Shown in pieces: positions 50,799 to 59,665 of a stretch of DNA of 64,000 nt. The stretch comes from Hyphomicrobiaceae bacterium (lineage in GTDB: Bacteria; Pseudomonadota; Alphaproteobacteria; Rhizobiales; Hyphomicrobiaceae), in assembly GCA_025351355.1 (NCBI GenBank), contig JANXWC010000239.1:1-64000 (forward strand), given 5' to 3'. The translations under genes and the position numbers were made by a program. A model generated the notes under the pieces. It worked only from the letters and a program-made list of their open reading frames with translations. It was not told the origin of the DNA and did no database searches. The first letter of the stretch is position 1. Every line of letters starts with the position of its first letter.

Positions 50799-52019
50799 TT
50801 GGCGATGCAAATTCATGACGGCCTGAGACAACACGGCGTGAGACAAGTGCGCCGGGGCCGCCAGCGGGCGCGCGCCGCGGCTATTGCCGGGATTTGTTTA
50901 GCAACCCTGTTTGGTTTGACGCCGGCATACGCAGCCGGTGCGGATGCCAGTGTCTATACTGTTGGTGGCTTTCCTGTCGACGCTCACGCCGGTGACGCTG
51001 TGGCTGCCAAAAAGGCGGCGATTGCCGACGGCCAGCAGGCAGCGTTGCGCTCTTTGTTCAAGCGTCTGGTCCCCGTGACCGCCTATCCGCGCCTGCGCAA
51101 ACTCAAGATCGCCAAACCCGACGCGCTGCTCGATGGCATTGCCGTCCGCTCCGAACGCAATTCGACCACCGAATATATCGCCAATCTCGACTTTTCATTT
51201 CGCCCCGATGCGGTGCGCGCGTTGTTTGATCTTGAGAACCTGCCTTACGTCGATACTCAAGCACCCGTGCTGACATTGGTGCCCGTGTGGCTGTCGGCGA
51301 CCCAGCCGATCCCCGGCCTGCAGCCGGACGCCTGGACGACCGCCTGGACCAACGTCGACATCAAGCACGCGTTGACGCCGGTGAAGCTGGAGACGCTGAA
51401 ACCTGGCGTACATCCCGACACCGTCGCCGCGCTGGCCAAGGGCGACACCACACTGTTGCGCACATTTGCAGGCGAATACGGCGGTGAAGAGCGGCTCGTG
51501 GTCGCCATCCTCATGCCGCAGCCGAAGGAGCGCAAGCTGCAGGTGACGCTGGTCGGACGTGACGCCGTAGGTAGTCTCGCCTGGGTCAAAAACTATCGCT
51601 TTGACGCCGAAGATCCCGCCTATGCCGTCGAACTGGCGGCCGTTGTCTCACTGGGTGTCCTTGAGGGTCGCTGGAAAGCCGCGGGCGGCCGAGTGCGTGG
51701 ACCGCTGCGCGAGCCCGGCCAGGATGGGCAGGAGCAGGCTGGCACTTCGTCCGCGGCGACGGCGGGCGCCGCGCTTACCGGCGGCGACGCGCTGCGCTTG
51801 TCTGTCGAATATCGCAATATCGGCGAATGGGCCAATATCTCCAAGCGGCTTGGTGAAGTGCCGGGCGTCGAAAATATTGATGTGGCCGGCATGTCCGGTA
51901 GGTCTGCGCGCATCAGCTTGCGCTATCCGGACGGCCTTGAGAAGCTGGCCGAAGTAGCGCCCCGCTATGGTCTGTCACTGCGCCAGAACGCCGGCGGTTG
52001 GGTGCTTACTGGCCCGTGA
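50799..52019 (+). CDS. DUF2066 domain protein
   Basis: A 406-residue exported protein with a long basic N-terminus before the hydrophobic signal (AAAIAGICLATLFGLTPAYA). The mature part has the DUF2066 features: VYTVGGFPVDAHAGDAVAAK, ALRSLFKRLVPVTAYPRL and TTEYIANLDFSFRPDAVRALF, followed by APVLTLVPVWLS. The function of the family is unknown; its gene lies divergently beside purM in many alphaproteobacteria, as here. The usual downstream genes (phosphatidyltransferase, Hda-like DnaA regulator) are not present; a MarR gene follows instead. ATG 50799 or 50805 could be the start. Confidence 0.8.
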   Translation: MAMQIHDGLRQHGVRQVRRGRQRARAAAIAGICLATLFGLTPAYAAGADASVYTVGGFPVDAHAGDAVAAKKAAIADGQQAALRSLFKRLVPVTAYPRLRKLKIAKPDALLDGIAVRSERNSTTEYIANLDFSFRPDAVRALFDLENLPYVDTQAPVLTLVPVWLSATQPIPGLQPDAWTTAWTNVDIKHALTPVKLETLKPGVHPDTVAALAKGDTTLLRTFAGEYGGEERLVVAILMPQPKERKLQVTLVGRDAVGSLAWVKNYRFDAEDPAYAVELAAVVSLGVLEGRWKAAGGRVRGPLREPGQDGQEQAGTSSAATAGAALTGGDALRLSVEYRNIGEWANISKRLGEVPGVENIDVAGMSGRSARISLRYPDGLEKLAEVAPRYGLSLRQNAGGWVLTGP

Positions 52020-52139
52020 ATTAATGCGCCTACGAAGTTTTTGAAACCCTGACAGATCGATCAATATAATTGTGCGACGGGGGTGCCTGACGACTGCACC
52101 GATGCAGGGTCCCCGGTATGGAAGCGAAAAACTATTTTT

Positions 52140-52655
52140 ATGACAAACGATTACCGGGGATCTGTTCAATCCATGCTTGCATCATCCCATACGCCTCAAG
52201 CCAACGATAAAAGGCTCAAGGCGCGGCTCTGGTTGGAGTTGCTGATGGTAAATCGGCAAATCGAAACGGAACTCCGCAGCCGCTTTCGCCAGCGGCTCAA
52301 ATCGAGTTTGCCGCGCTTCGATGTCATGGCGGCCCTCGCACGCAATCCGGACGGTCTGCGCATGTCCGAGCTGGCCGGCGAGTTGCTCGTTGCCAACGGC
52401 AATATTACCGCACTCGTCGAACGCCTGGTCGCCGATGGGCTGGTTGAACGTGCGAACATGCCGCGGGATCGGCGCACGGTTCATGTGCACCTCACGCCCA
52501 AAGGCAATGCCGAATTCACCAGAATGAGAGCCGTTCACGACGACTGGTTGCACGAAATTCTGGGCCACGTCCCCGCTGCAGATGCACGCACGGTCCTGAC
52601 GCTCGTTTCGCGATTTGCCACGGCCAACGAACCCACCGCTACAGCCGGCCTCTGA
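52140..52655 (+). CDS. MarR family transcription regulator
   Basis: About 171 residues with the winged-helix core of MarR proteins: RFDVMAALARNPDGLRMSELAGELLVANGNITALVERL is the helix-turn-helix region (given here in part for orientation), then LVERANMPRDRRTVHVHLTP forms the wing with the DxR motif. Such dimers repress nearby genes until a phenolic or other aromatic ligand binds. ATG 52173 would give a shorter N-terminus; neither has a strong ribosome binding site. The SDR gene starts 98 bases downstream on the same strand and is the obvious candidate target. Confidence 0.87.
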   Translation: MTNDYRGSVQSMLASSHTPQANDKRLKARLWLELLMVNRQIETELRSRFRQRLKSSLPRFDVMAALARNPDGLRMSELAGELLVANGNITALVERLVADGLVERANMPRDRRTVHVHLTPKGNAEFTRMRAVHDDWLHEILGHVPAADARTVLTLVSRFATANEPTATAGL

Positions 52656-52753
52656 GGCACACGGCGATCATGCGCTGCCTCCTGATGGAACTCTGCCGGC
52701 TGCCCGCAAATTATCGATCTGCGATGGGTTTTACAGACCGGGAGAATGCAGAC

Positions 52754-53602
52754 ATGGCGTCCAATTCATCGACGACGTGGGCGGCTCCGATGCCGTTCCT
52801 GGGTGAAATCCTCAAGGGTCAGCCGGCGTTGGTGACCGGCGCCAGTTCCGGCATCGGCCGGGCGGTGGCGTTGGGTTTGGCCAGGGCCGGCGCCGATGTG
52901 GCGGTCAATTATTCCGCTCATGCCGATGCAGCCGACGCGGTTGTGCGCGAGATCGAGGGCCTCGGGCGGCGGGCGCTGGCGCTCAAAGGCGATGTCAGTC
53001 GCGAAGCCGATGTCGAGGCGATGTTTGCATCCGCCATCAGCCACTTCGGCACGCTGCATATCGTGGTGAGCAACGCGGGCGTGCAGCGCGATGCCGCGTT
53101 CGATGCCATGACGCTGGCCCAGTGGGACGAGGTCATCACCATCAATCTCACCGGACAGTTTTTGTGTGCACGGGCAGCCGTACGCGAATTCAAACGGCGC
53201 GGCGTCGATGCCGCGGTATCGCGCGCTGCCGGTAAAATCATTTGCATGAGTTCAGTGCATCAGCACATTCCGTGGGCCGGCCACGTCAACTATGCCGCAT
53301 CCAAAGGCGGGTTGATGTTGTTGATGCAATCGCTGGCCCAGGAGGTTGCGCCGCACTTCATTCGCGTCAACAGTATTGCGCCAGGCGCCATTCGCACGCC
53401 GATAAATACGAGCACCTGGCAGACACCCGCGGCTTACGCGGACCTGATGACCTTCATTCCCTATAAACGCATCGGCGAACCCGACGACATTGCCCAGGCG
53501 GCTGTCTGGCTGGCATCGGATGCCGCCGACTACGTGACCGGAACATCCTTGGTGGTCGATGGCGGCATGAGCCTCTACCCGCAATTCGCGGACGGCGGGT
53601 GA
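52754..53602 (+). CDS. SDR family oxidoreductase (glucose 1-dehydrogenase-like)
   Basis: A 282-residue classical short-chain dehydrogenase: ALVTGASSGIGRAVALGLA (cofactor), NAGVQRDAAF, catalytic Ser in KIICMSSVHQHIPWAGH, and NYAASKGGLMLL with Tyr and Lys. The C-terminal ASDAADYVTGTSLVVDGGMS is typical of glucose 1-dehydrogenase/3-oxoacyl-ACP reductase-like members. The ATG has GGGAG 12 bases before it. It follows the MarR gene; substrate unknown. Confidence 0.88.
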   Translation: MASNSSTTWAAPMPFLGEILKGQPALVTGASSGIGRAVALGLARAGADVAVNYSAHADAADAVVREIEGLGRRALALKGDVSREADVEAMFASAISHFGTLHIVVSNAGVQRDAAFDAMTLAQWDEVITINLTGQFLCARAAVREFKRRGVDAAVSRAAGKIICMSSVHQHIPWAGHVNYAASKGGLMLLMQSLAQEVAPHFIRVNSIAPGAIRTPINTSTWQTPAAYADLMTFIPYKRIGEPDDIAQAAVWLASDAADYVTGTSLVVDGGMSLYPQFADGG

Positions 53603-53643
53603 TTAGATGCGTCCGCCGCCGCAGACATCTGCTGCAAGCAAAA

Positions 53644-53970
53644 TCAGTCGGCCACAATGGCTTGCAGTTTCCACAGCACCGCTTCGATCACGCCAGCGTC
53701 GGCAGCTTCCGTGCGCTTTCCGCCGCGTGCCTTCACGTCAAGCGTCCGCATCTGATTGCACAGCACCGCGCCCGTCGTACTGTCGCCCGTCATGGGAACA
53801 GCGAAGCCACGATCACGCGCATATTGCCCTCCCGACGTGATGGGGCATACCAGCGGCGCGAATGACCTGTTGTAGGCGTCCGGCGAGATGATCAGGACCG
53901 GCCTACGCCCGCGTTGCTCTTGCCCCACGGTCGGCTCAAGATCGACCGTGTAGATATCGCCGCGCTTCAT
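53644..53970 (-). CDS. MazF/PemK-type toxin
   Basis: A 108-residue endoribonuclease-type toxin of the PemK fold: MKRGDIYTVDLEPTVGQEQRG, RRPVLIISPDAYN and LVCPITSGGQYARDRGFAVP, with the later GAVLCNQMRTLDVKARGG containing the conserved Thr-like region. MazF-family toxins cut mRNA (or tRNA/rRNA) and stop growth until the antitoxin is renewed. It is encoded downstream of and coupled to the antitoxin by a one-base TAATG overlap. Confidence 0.9.
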   Translation of the reverse strand: MKRGDIYTVDLEPTVGQEQRGRRPVLIISPDAYNRSFAPLVCPITSGGQYARDRGFAVPMTGDSTTGAVLCNQMRTLDVKARGGKRTEAADAGVIEAVLWKLQAIVAD

Positions 53971-54242
53971 TAAATGACCTCACGACCAACGGGCTTCATG
54001 CATTCCCACGCATCTATTTCGGCTTGTTCGGCTGGCGTGTAGGGCACAGACAAATCGCATTGCGCCAACAGATCGGCTAGTGTGGGCTTGGTGCGCTTGG
54101 CGGCTGGCGAGAGGACGACGCGGCCATGATCCACATCAACCGTCACCTCGCTGCCGGCAGTCAGTGCCAGCGCTTCCAGCACATGCGGTGGGATCGCCAC
54201 AACGGTTGAACCGCCGATCTTGCGAAGCTTGATCGCGGGCAT
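53970..54242 (-). CDS. MazE/AbrB-type antitoxin
   Basis: A 90-residue antitoxin. The N-terminal SpoVT/AbrB swapped-hairpin domain reads AIKLRKIGGSTVVAIPPHVL, then GSEVTVDVDHGRVVLSP; the C-terminal half (TLADLLAQCDLSVPYTPAEQ) is the flexible part that wraps the toxin. The start is fixed by GAGGTG five bases before ATG; the upstream extension is non-coding. A palindrome covers its promoter, fitting autorepression by the antitoxin-toxin complex. Confidence 0.9.
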   Translation of the reverse strand: MPAIKLRKIGGSTVVAIPPHVLEALALTAGSEVTVDVDHGRVVLSPAAKRTKPTLADLLAQCDLSVPYTPAEQAEIDAWECMKPVGREVI

Positions 54243-54258
54243 GGCGTCACCTCGATTT

Positions 54259-54276
54259 GTTATACAATTATGTAAC
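54259..54276 (-). promoter_or_regulatory. Imperfect palindrome over the toxin-antitoxin promoter
   Basis: gttatacaattatgtaac matches its reverse complement at 14 of 18 positions and starts 17 bases upstream of the antitoxin ATG. The minus strand contains a -10-like tataac within it. It is a good candidate for the operator of the MazE-like protein. Confidence 0.55.
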
Positions 54277-54579
54277 ACGCCTGCCGCGTCTAAGCAATCG
54301 ACACGTCGCCGACCCCATGCCCACGAATGCCGGAATTTTCGACATGATCCCGGGCGCTTGCAACCGTCGCATGATTACTGTGACCTGCGCTCGTGCACTC
54401 TCAAAGATCACTCGTCAGTGTGGCCAACCCTCGAACCGCGCCGATTGGCATTGAGCCGAACATGACGGGACGCCAGCAATCACGGGCGATGCGGCCTGCA
54501 ATGTTGGAGTTGGTGAGGGGTGCTGAGGGTTTGGAGATTTGCAAGCGGCCGGCACAATTGCCTAAACCCTTGAAAAAAC
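54277..54579. other. Gap between toxin-antitoxin promoter and tRNA
   Basis: No gene is seen. The T-rich minus-strand run directly after the tRNA 3' end (54571-54579, read as gttttttca) may end its transcription. Confidence 0.4.
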
Positions 54580-54655
54580 TGGTGCCCGGGGCGTGAATTG
54601 AACACGCGACACTGCGATTTTCAATCGCATGCTCTACCAACTGAGCTACCCGGGC
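54580..54655 (-). tRNA. tRNA-Phe (GAA)
   Basis: A 76-base cloverleaf with an encoded CCA. The acceptor arms GCCCGGG and CCCGGGC pair perfectly; the D-arm contains AGCTCAGTTGGTAGAGC, the anticodon arm is TGCGA-TTGAAAA-TCGCA with GAA at 54620-54622, and the T-arm reads GCGTGTTCAATTCACGC. The anticodon decodes UUC/UUU. No integrase gene abuts it, so it is not visibly used as an integration site, although the toxin-antitoxin pair is close. Confidence 0.97.
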
Positions 54656-55148
54656 AATCGCAAAACGAATGGGGACGATATGGTACCCGGCGCTGCGAAG
54701 TGCCGGCGTTATAGGGGCTCTATCGGCACCTGTCCAGCCACTCTGCAAGGGTTGTTTGCCCAGCCACTCGGACGTCTGAACGACGTGTGGTCGAGATAAG
54801 CGCGCAAACTATCGCTTCGGTGCCGAGCGCGTCGCGTTGACAAGGGGGGAGGCTCTCCTTATCTCTGCCCTGCTTCGCAGACGGCACCGGAAGTCGGCTG
54901 GGAGGCAGATATGCCGCGCCAACATGCAAGACTAGTAGTGCAGGCTGATACGGGCATGCGGGAAGCTGTGGCGTGGCCGACGGCCCACCTGGCGCCCCAA
55001 GTTTGCCCATGTCGACCGGCAGGGTTGTTGTCATCCGCCCAATCGCATGAAATTGCGCTCTTTTGCGCTGCCTTGCCGTAGATCGCTGCGGCCAGACACC
55101 CGAAGCCTAGCACCGGTCCCCCAAGGTCCGGTAAGGATCCCGCCGCCC
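54656..55148. other. Gap between tRNA-Phe and secA
   Basis: A 493-base stretch holding the tRNA promoter (minus strand) and the secA promoter (plus strand). Open frames here show no domain. No parvulin-type prolyl isomerase gene, often found before secA in relatives, is present. Confidence 0.4.
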
Positions 55149-58100
55149 ATGCTGTCCATCAATTCCATTGCCGCCAAAATCTTTGGCACGTCCAACGACC
55201 GCAAGATCAAGGCTTATCGGCCCATCGTCGACAAGGTGAATGCCGAGGAAGACGCAGCCAAGGCACTGTCCGACGACGGCTTGCGCGCCCGCACCGTCGA
55301 GATGACGCAACGCTTCGCTCAGGGCGCAACGCTGCAGGATTTGCTGCCGGAAGCGTTCGCCACAGTTCGCGAGGCCGCGCGTCGGTCGTTGGGCCAGCGA
55401 CATTTCGACGTCCAGCTGATGGGCGGCATGGTGCTCAACGACGGCGACATCGCCGAGATGAAGACGGGCGAAGGCAAGACGCTGGTCGCAACCCTCGCGG
55501 TGTATCTCAATGCCCTCACCGGCAAGGGCGTGCACGTCATCACCGTCAACGACTATTTGGCCAAACGCGACGCCGAGTGGATGGGCACCGTCTATAAATT
55601 CCTCGGACTGACCGTTGGCTGCATCGTGCACGGCCTCGACGATGACGAGCGGCGCGCCGCCTACGCCTGCGACGTCACCTACGGCACCAACAACGAATAC
55701 GGCTTCGACTACCTGCGCGATAACATGAAGATGCGCACGTCAGACATGGTGCAACGCGGCCATGCCTTCGCCATCGTCGACGAAGTTGACAGCATCCTGG
55801 TCGACGAGGCGCGCACGCCGCTGATTATTTCCGGTCCGGTCGAAGATCGGGCCGAGCTGTACATCGCCATCGACGCACTGATGCCGAAGCTCGAGGCGGA
55901 GCATTTCGAGCTTGATGAGAAACAGAAGCAGGTGTCATTGACGGAGGCGGGCAACGAATATCTCGAGCAGTTGCTGCGCGAGATGGACATGCTCAAGGGC
56001 GAAAGCCTCTACGACATCGAGAACGTGTCGGCGGTCCATCACATCAATCAGGCGCTGAAAGCGCACAAGATGTTTCAGCGCGACCGCGATTACATCGTCA
56101 AGGACAACCAGGTCATCATCATCGACGAATTCACCGGTCGCATGATGCAGGGGCGGCGCTATTCGGAAGGCCTGCACCAGGCGCTGGAAGCCAAGGAGCA
56201 GGTCGAGATCCAACCGGAAAACCAGACGCTCGCCTCGATCACTTTCCAGAATTATTTTCGTCTCTACGACAAGCTGGCGGGCATGACCGGCACGGCGTCG
56301 ACCGAAGCCAACGAGTTCATGGACATCTACGGCCTCGATGTCGTGGAAGTGCCGACCAATCTCGACATTTCACGCGTCGACGAGCACGACGAAGTTTATC
56401 GCACGTTCAAGGAAAAGGCGCGTGCCATCGTCGCCGAGATCGCCGATTGCCACCGCCGTGGCCAGCCCGTCCTCGTCGGCACGACATCGATCGAAAAGAG
56501 CGAAATGCTATCGGCCTTGTTGAAGGACCGCGTCTTCATTCGCGACCTCGTGCAATATATCCGCAACTTCGCCGGCCTCGAAGAGGGGGCAAAAGCCGAC
56601 GCGCTGGAGCCCGTCAAGGCTGAAAGCAAAGGCCTCAAAGGTTACATCGGCATGGGCAAGGGCGATGCGCCCGGCGCCAGCCTCGATCAGGACATGCGGC
56701 AGCAGTTGGCTGGCGTCGTCGAGCACCTGGAAAAGCTGATCGCAAGCAAGAATAAGGACGAACTGATCCCTCATCACGTGTTGAATGCGCGTTTTCATGA
56801 ACAGGAAGCGCGCATTATCTCACAAGCCGGCGTGCCGGGCGGTGTCACTATCGCCACCAACATGGCCGGCCGCGGCACCGATATCCAGTTGGGCGGCAAC
56901 GTCGATTTCCGGTTGCGCGCCTGGCTGGCCGAGCAGGAAATGATGCAAAAGCATCCGAGCGAAGACGAGATCGAGACGGAGCGCGAGGCGATCGCGGCCG
57001 ACGTGGCGGAAAAGAAGCGTCTCGCGCTGGAGGCCGGCGGCCTTTACGTTATAGGCACGGAACGGCACGAAAGTCGGCGCATCGACAACCAGTTGCGCGG
57101 TCGCTCTGGACGCCAGGGCGATCCGGGCCGGTCGAAGTTCTATCTCAGCCTTGAAGACGATCTCATGCGCATCTTCGGATCCGAACGCATGGACAAGATG
57201 TTGCAGACGCTTGGTCTGCAGGACGGCGAGGCGATCACCCATCCGTGGATCAACAAGGCGCTCGAGAAGGCGCAGCAGAAAGTTGAAAACCGCAACTTCG
57301 ACAGCCGCAAATACGTGCTTAAGTACGATGACGTCATGAACGATCAGCGCAAGGCGATCTTCGACCGGCGTCTGGAGTTGATGGGATCGGAGGACGTTTC
57401 CGACGAGGTCTCAGCCTACCGCCATCAGATCGTTCACGAACTCGTCACGGCCAGTATTCCCGAGAATGCCTACGCCGAGCAGTGGAAGACGGCCGATCTC
57501 AGGGCCGAAATCAACCGGGTGTTTGACGTTGATCTGCCGATCGAGGACTGGGCCAAAGAGGAAGGTATCGCCGACGAGGCGATCCGCGAGCGTGCGCTGC
57601 ATGCCGTCGATGAAAAGGCCGCGACCAAGGCCGCCGAAATCGGCCCTGAGAATATGCGCCAGGTCGAAAAGATGGTGCTGTTGCAGACGCTGGACCATCT
57701 CTGGCGCGAGCATCTGGTGACGCTCGAGCATCTGCGTCAGGTGATCGGCTTCCGCGCCTACGGCCAGCGCGATCCGGTCAACGAATACAAGAGCGAAAGT
57801 TTCCACCTGTTCGAGGGCATGCTGACTAAGCTGCGCGAAGCCACCGTCGGCCAGCTCATGCATCTGCAGTTGGCGCCGGAAGAGCCCGTGCCGTCGGTGG
57901 ACGACTTGCAGCTGCCGGAAATGCACGGCCATCACGAAGATCCGTTCACCGGCAGCGACGAGATGCAGATGGCGAACGCGGCGCTGGCGGCGGAGGGCAG
58001 GGCGCCGGTGCAACTGCTGGAGCGGCGCGCGCCGGCCGTCGTGCGCAGGACCGACGATTCCGTGGATCCGAACGATCCGTCGACATGGGGAAGGGTTGCG

Positions 58101-58166
58101 CGCAATCAGCCGTGTCCGTGCGGCTCCGGCAAGAAGTACAAGCACTGCCACGGCAAGCACGTTTAG
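55149..58166 (+). CDS. secA: Preprotein translocase ATPase SecA with a non-canonical insertion
   Basis: A 1005-residue motor of the Sec export pathway. Walker A is [14 protein letters not shown], the DEAD-like box is [20 protein letters not shown], and [14 protein letters not shown] plus [18 protein letters not shown] complete the second helicase domain. The tail ends in the zinc site [17 protein letters not shown], which binds SecB and lipid. Unusually, about 78 residues (about 460-537) separate [13 protein letters not shown] from [15 protein letters not shown], which are only a few residues apart in most SecA proteins. The ATG before [12 protein letters not shown] is the usual start. Ohr follows after 36 bases. 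Confidence 0.95.
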   Translation: MLSINSIAAKIFGTSNDRKIKAYRPIVDKVNAEEDAAKALSDDGLRARTVEMTQRFAQGATLQDLLPEAFATVREAARRSLGQRHFDVQLMGGMVLNDGDIAEMKTGEGKTLVATLAVYLNALTGKGVHVITVNDYLAKRDAEWMGTVYKFLGLTVGCIVHGLDDDERRAAYACDVTYGTNNEYGFDYLRDNMKMRTSDMVQRGHAFAIVDEVDSILVDEARTPLIISGPVEDRAELYIAIDALMPKLEAEHFELDEKQKQVSLTEAGNEYLEQLLREMDMLKGESLYDIENVSAVHHINQALKAHKMFQRDRDYIVKDNQVIIIDEFTGRMMQGRRYSEGLHQALEAKEQVEIQPENQTLASITFQNYFRLYDKLAGMTGTASTEANEFMDIYGLDVVEVPTNLDISRVDEHDEVYRTFKEKARAIVAEIADCHRRGQPVLVGTTSIEKSEMLSALLKDRVFIRDLVQYIRNFAGLEEGAKADALEPVKAESKGLKGYIGMGKGDAPGASLDQDMRQQLAGVVEHLEKLIASKNKDELIPHHVLNARFHEQEARIISQAGVPGGVTIATNMAGRGTDIQLGGNVDFRLRAWLAEQEMMQKHPSEDEIETEREAIAADVAEKKRLALEAGGLYVIGTERHESRRIDNQLRGRSGRQGDPGRSKFYLSLEDDLMRIFGSERMDKMLQTLGLQDGEAITHPWINKALEKAQQKVENRNFDSRKYVLKYDDVMNDQRKAIFDRRLELMGSEDVSDEVSAYRHQIVHELVTASIPENAYAEQWKTADLRAEINRVFDVDLPIEDWAKEEGIADEAIRERALHAVDEKAATKAAEIGPENMRQVEKMVLLQTLDHLWREHLVTLEHLRQVIGFRAYGQRDPVNEYKSESFHLFEGMLTKLREATVGQLMHLQLAPEEPVPSVDDLQLPEMHGHHEDPFTGSDEMQMANAALAAEGRAPVQLLERRAPAVVRRTDDSVDPNDPSTWGRVARNQPCPCGSGKKYKHCHGKHV

Positions 58167-58202
58167 TCTGTTGGAAATCATCAAGCTCGACAGGAGATTT
58201 TT

Positions 58203-58646
58203 ATGTCAGCCCATACCATCAAGCCACTCGTCACAGCGGTTGCGCATTCGACCGGCGGGCGCAATGGCCACTCCGAGACGACGGACAAATCCGTCAGCGT
58301 CAATCTTTCGGTGCGCAAGGAAATGGGCGGCCCGGGGCTGCCCAACACGACAACGCCGGAACATCTTTTCGCGGTCGGCTATGCGGCTTGCTTCGGAGGC
58401 GCACTGGATTTCGTCGGCAAGCAGCACAAGAAGGACGTGTCGGGCGCGGTCGTGACGTGCGAGACGTCGGTTGGCCCGCGCGAGGGCGGCGGTTTCGGCA
58501 TCGCCGTGAAGATGCACGTCAAATGCCCCAATCTCAGCAAGGCCGAGGCGGAAGAGCTCGTCAAGGAAACGCACGAGAAGATCTGCCCCTACAGCCACGC
58601 AACACGCGGCAATATCGACGTGCAGATGGTGGTCGACGGCAAGTAA
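58203..58646 (+). CDS. ohr: Organic hydroperoxide resistance protein
   Basis: A 147-residue Ohr enzyme that reduces organic hydroperoxides with lipoyl or thiol donors. The two redox Cys are in GYAACFGGALDFVG and HEKICPYSHATRGN; GGRNGHSETTDKSVSVNLSV and ETSVGPREGGGFGIAV are typical of the Ohr branch. AGGAG lies seven bases before ATG. No OhrR (MarR-type) gene is adjacent; the MarR gene at 52140 is 6 kb away. Confidence 0.94.
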   Translation: MSAHTIKPLVTAVAHSTGGRNGHSETTDKSVSVNLSVRKEMGGPGLPNTTTPEHLFAVGYAACFGGALDFVGKQHKKDVSGAVVTCETSVGPREGGGFGIAVKMHVKCPNLSKAEAEELVKETHEKICPYSHATRGNIDVQMVVDGK

Positions 58647-58724
58647 ACAGTTATCGGTGCGGATGACGCTGATCGTTGCGTGCGCTGCCTTGCAACCACC
58701 TTGGTTGCATGGCATGCCGCGTCG

Positions 58725-59576
58725 ATGATCGGCGTCTTTGATTCAGGCCATGGCGGATTGACGGTGTTCCGGGCGCTCGTCGAGCGTTTTCCGGCACTGG
58801 ATTTCATTTATCTCGGCGATCACGCCAATGTGCCCTACGGCAATCGCCCCTCGTCCGAAGTCGTTGATCTCACGCGCGCCGGCGTCGAGACGCTTTACCG
58901 GCGTGGCGCACGGCTGGTGCTGCTCGGTTGCAACACGGCGACATGCGTCGCGGCACGCACCCTGCAGCAGGACTGGCTGCCGCAATCGGAATGGACGGGG
59001 CGCAACGTGCTGGGCATCGTCGCACCCACCGTGGAAGCTGCAACCCAGACGCCGTGGGCCGTGTCGACGCCACAATATCCACAGAAATTGAATACCGACG
59101 TTATCGCCGTTTTCGGCACCATGCGGACCATCAGCTCGTTCGTTTATCCGGAAGAAATTCGCAAGCGCTGCCCGCGCGCCACCGTTGTCCAGCAGGTCTG
59201 CGCCGATCTTGTGGCGGCCATCGAGGCGGCGCGCCCGGAACCGGAATTGGATGCCATCGTGAAAGTCGGCGTTGACGGGTTATTGGCGCAAACCGGCGCT
59301 CAGCCGCCGCACCGCGCCATCCTCGGCTGCACGCATTTTCCGCTCGTCGAACACCTGTTCCGCAAACATCTGCCGCCTTCGACGCGGCTGCTGTCGCAAC
59401 CCGAAATCGTCGCCGACAGCTTCGAGGACTACCTCTCGCGCAAGCCGCAGTATGCCGGCAGCGGTGCACGACTTAAGGCGCCTGTGCTGCTCACCACGGG
59501 CGAGCTGGAAAGTGTGACACGGACCAGCCGCGTGTTTTGGTCCGCCGTGCCGGTATTCCAAACCACGGCGGAATAG
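58725..59576 (+). CDS. murI: Glutamate racemase
   Basis: A 283-residue racemase that makes D-glutamate for peptidoglycan. Motifs: MIGVFDSGHGGLTVFRAL (catalytic Asp-Ser), DFIYLGDHANVPYGNR, LVLLGCNTATCVAART with the first catalytic Cys and AILGCTHFPLVEHLF with the second. FDSGHGG and GDHANVPYG deviate a little from the usual FDSGVGG and GDTARVPYG, so a broader aspartate/glutamate racemase activity is conceivable. The ATG directly precedes the fold; it has no obvious ribosome binding site. Confidence 0.88.
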   Translation: MIGVFDSGHGGLTVFRALVERFPALDFIYLGDHANVPYGNRPSSEVVDLTRAGVETLYRRGARLVLLGCNTATCVAARTLQQDWLPQSEWTGRNVLGIVAPTVEAATQTPWAVSTPQYPQKLNTDVIAVFGTMRTISSFVYPEEIRKRCPRATVVQQVCADLVAAIEAARPEPELDAIVKVGVDGLLAQTGAQPPHRAILGCTHFPLVEHLFRKHLPPSTRLLSQPEIVADSFEDYLSRKPQYAGSGARLKAPVLLTTGELESVTRTSRVFWSAVPVFQTTAE

Positions 59577-59665
59577 ATAGCCGGGAGTGGTCACGACGTG
59601 CGGTGTGTGCGACCTTGGCGGCGGCTGGCGGTGTTGCCGCGGCGGGTGGGCTGCAAGGGCGGAAC

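Noticed and set aside
54656-55034. Minus-strand open frames upstream of secA
   Set aside because: Pro/Arg-rich sequences without domains; probably chance frames in GC-rich intergenic DNA.
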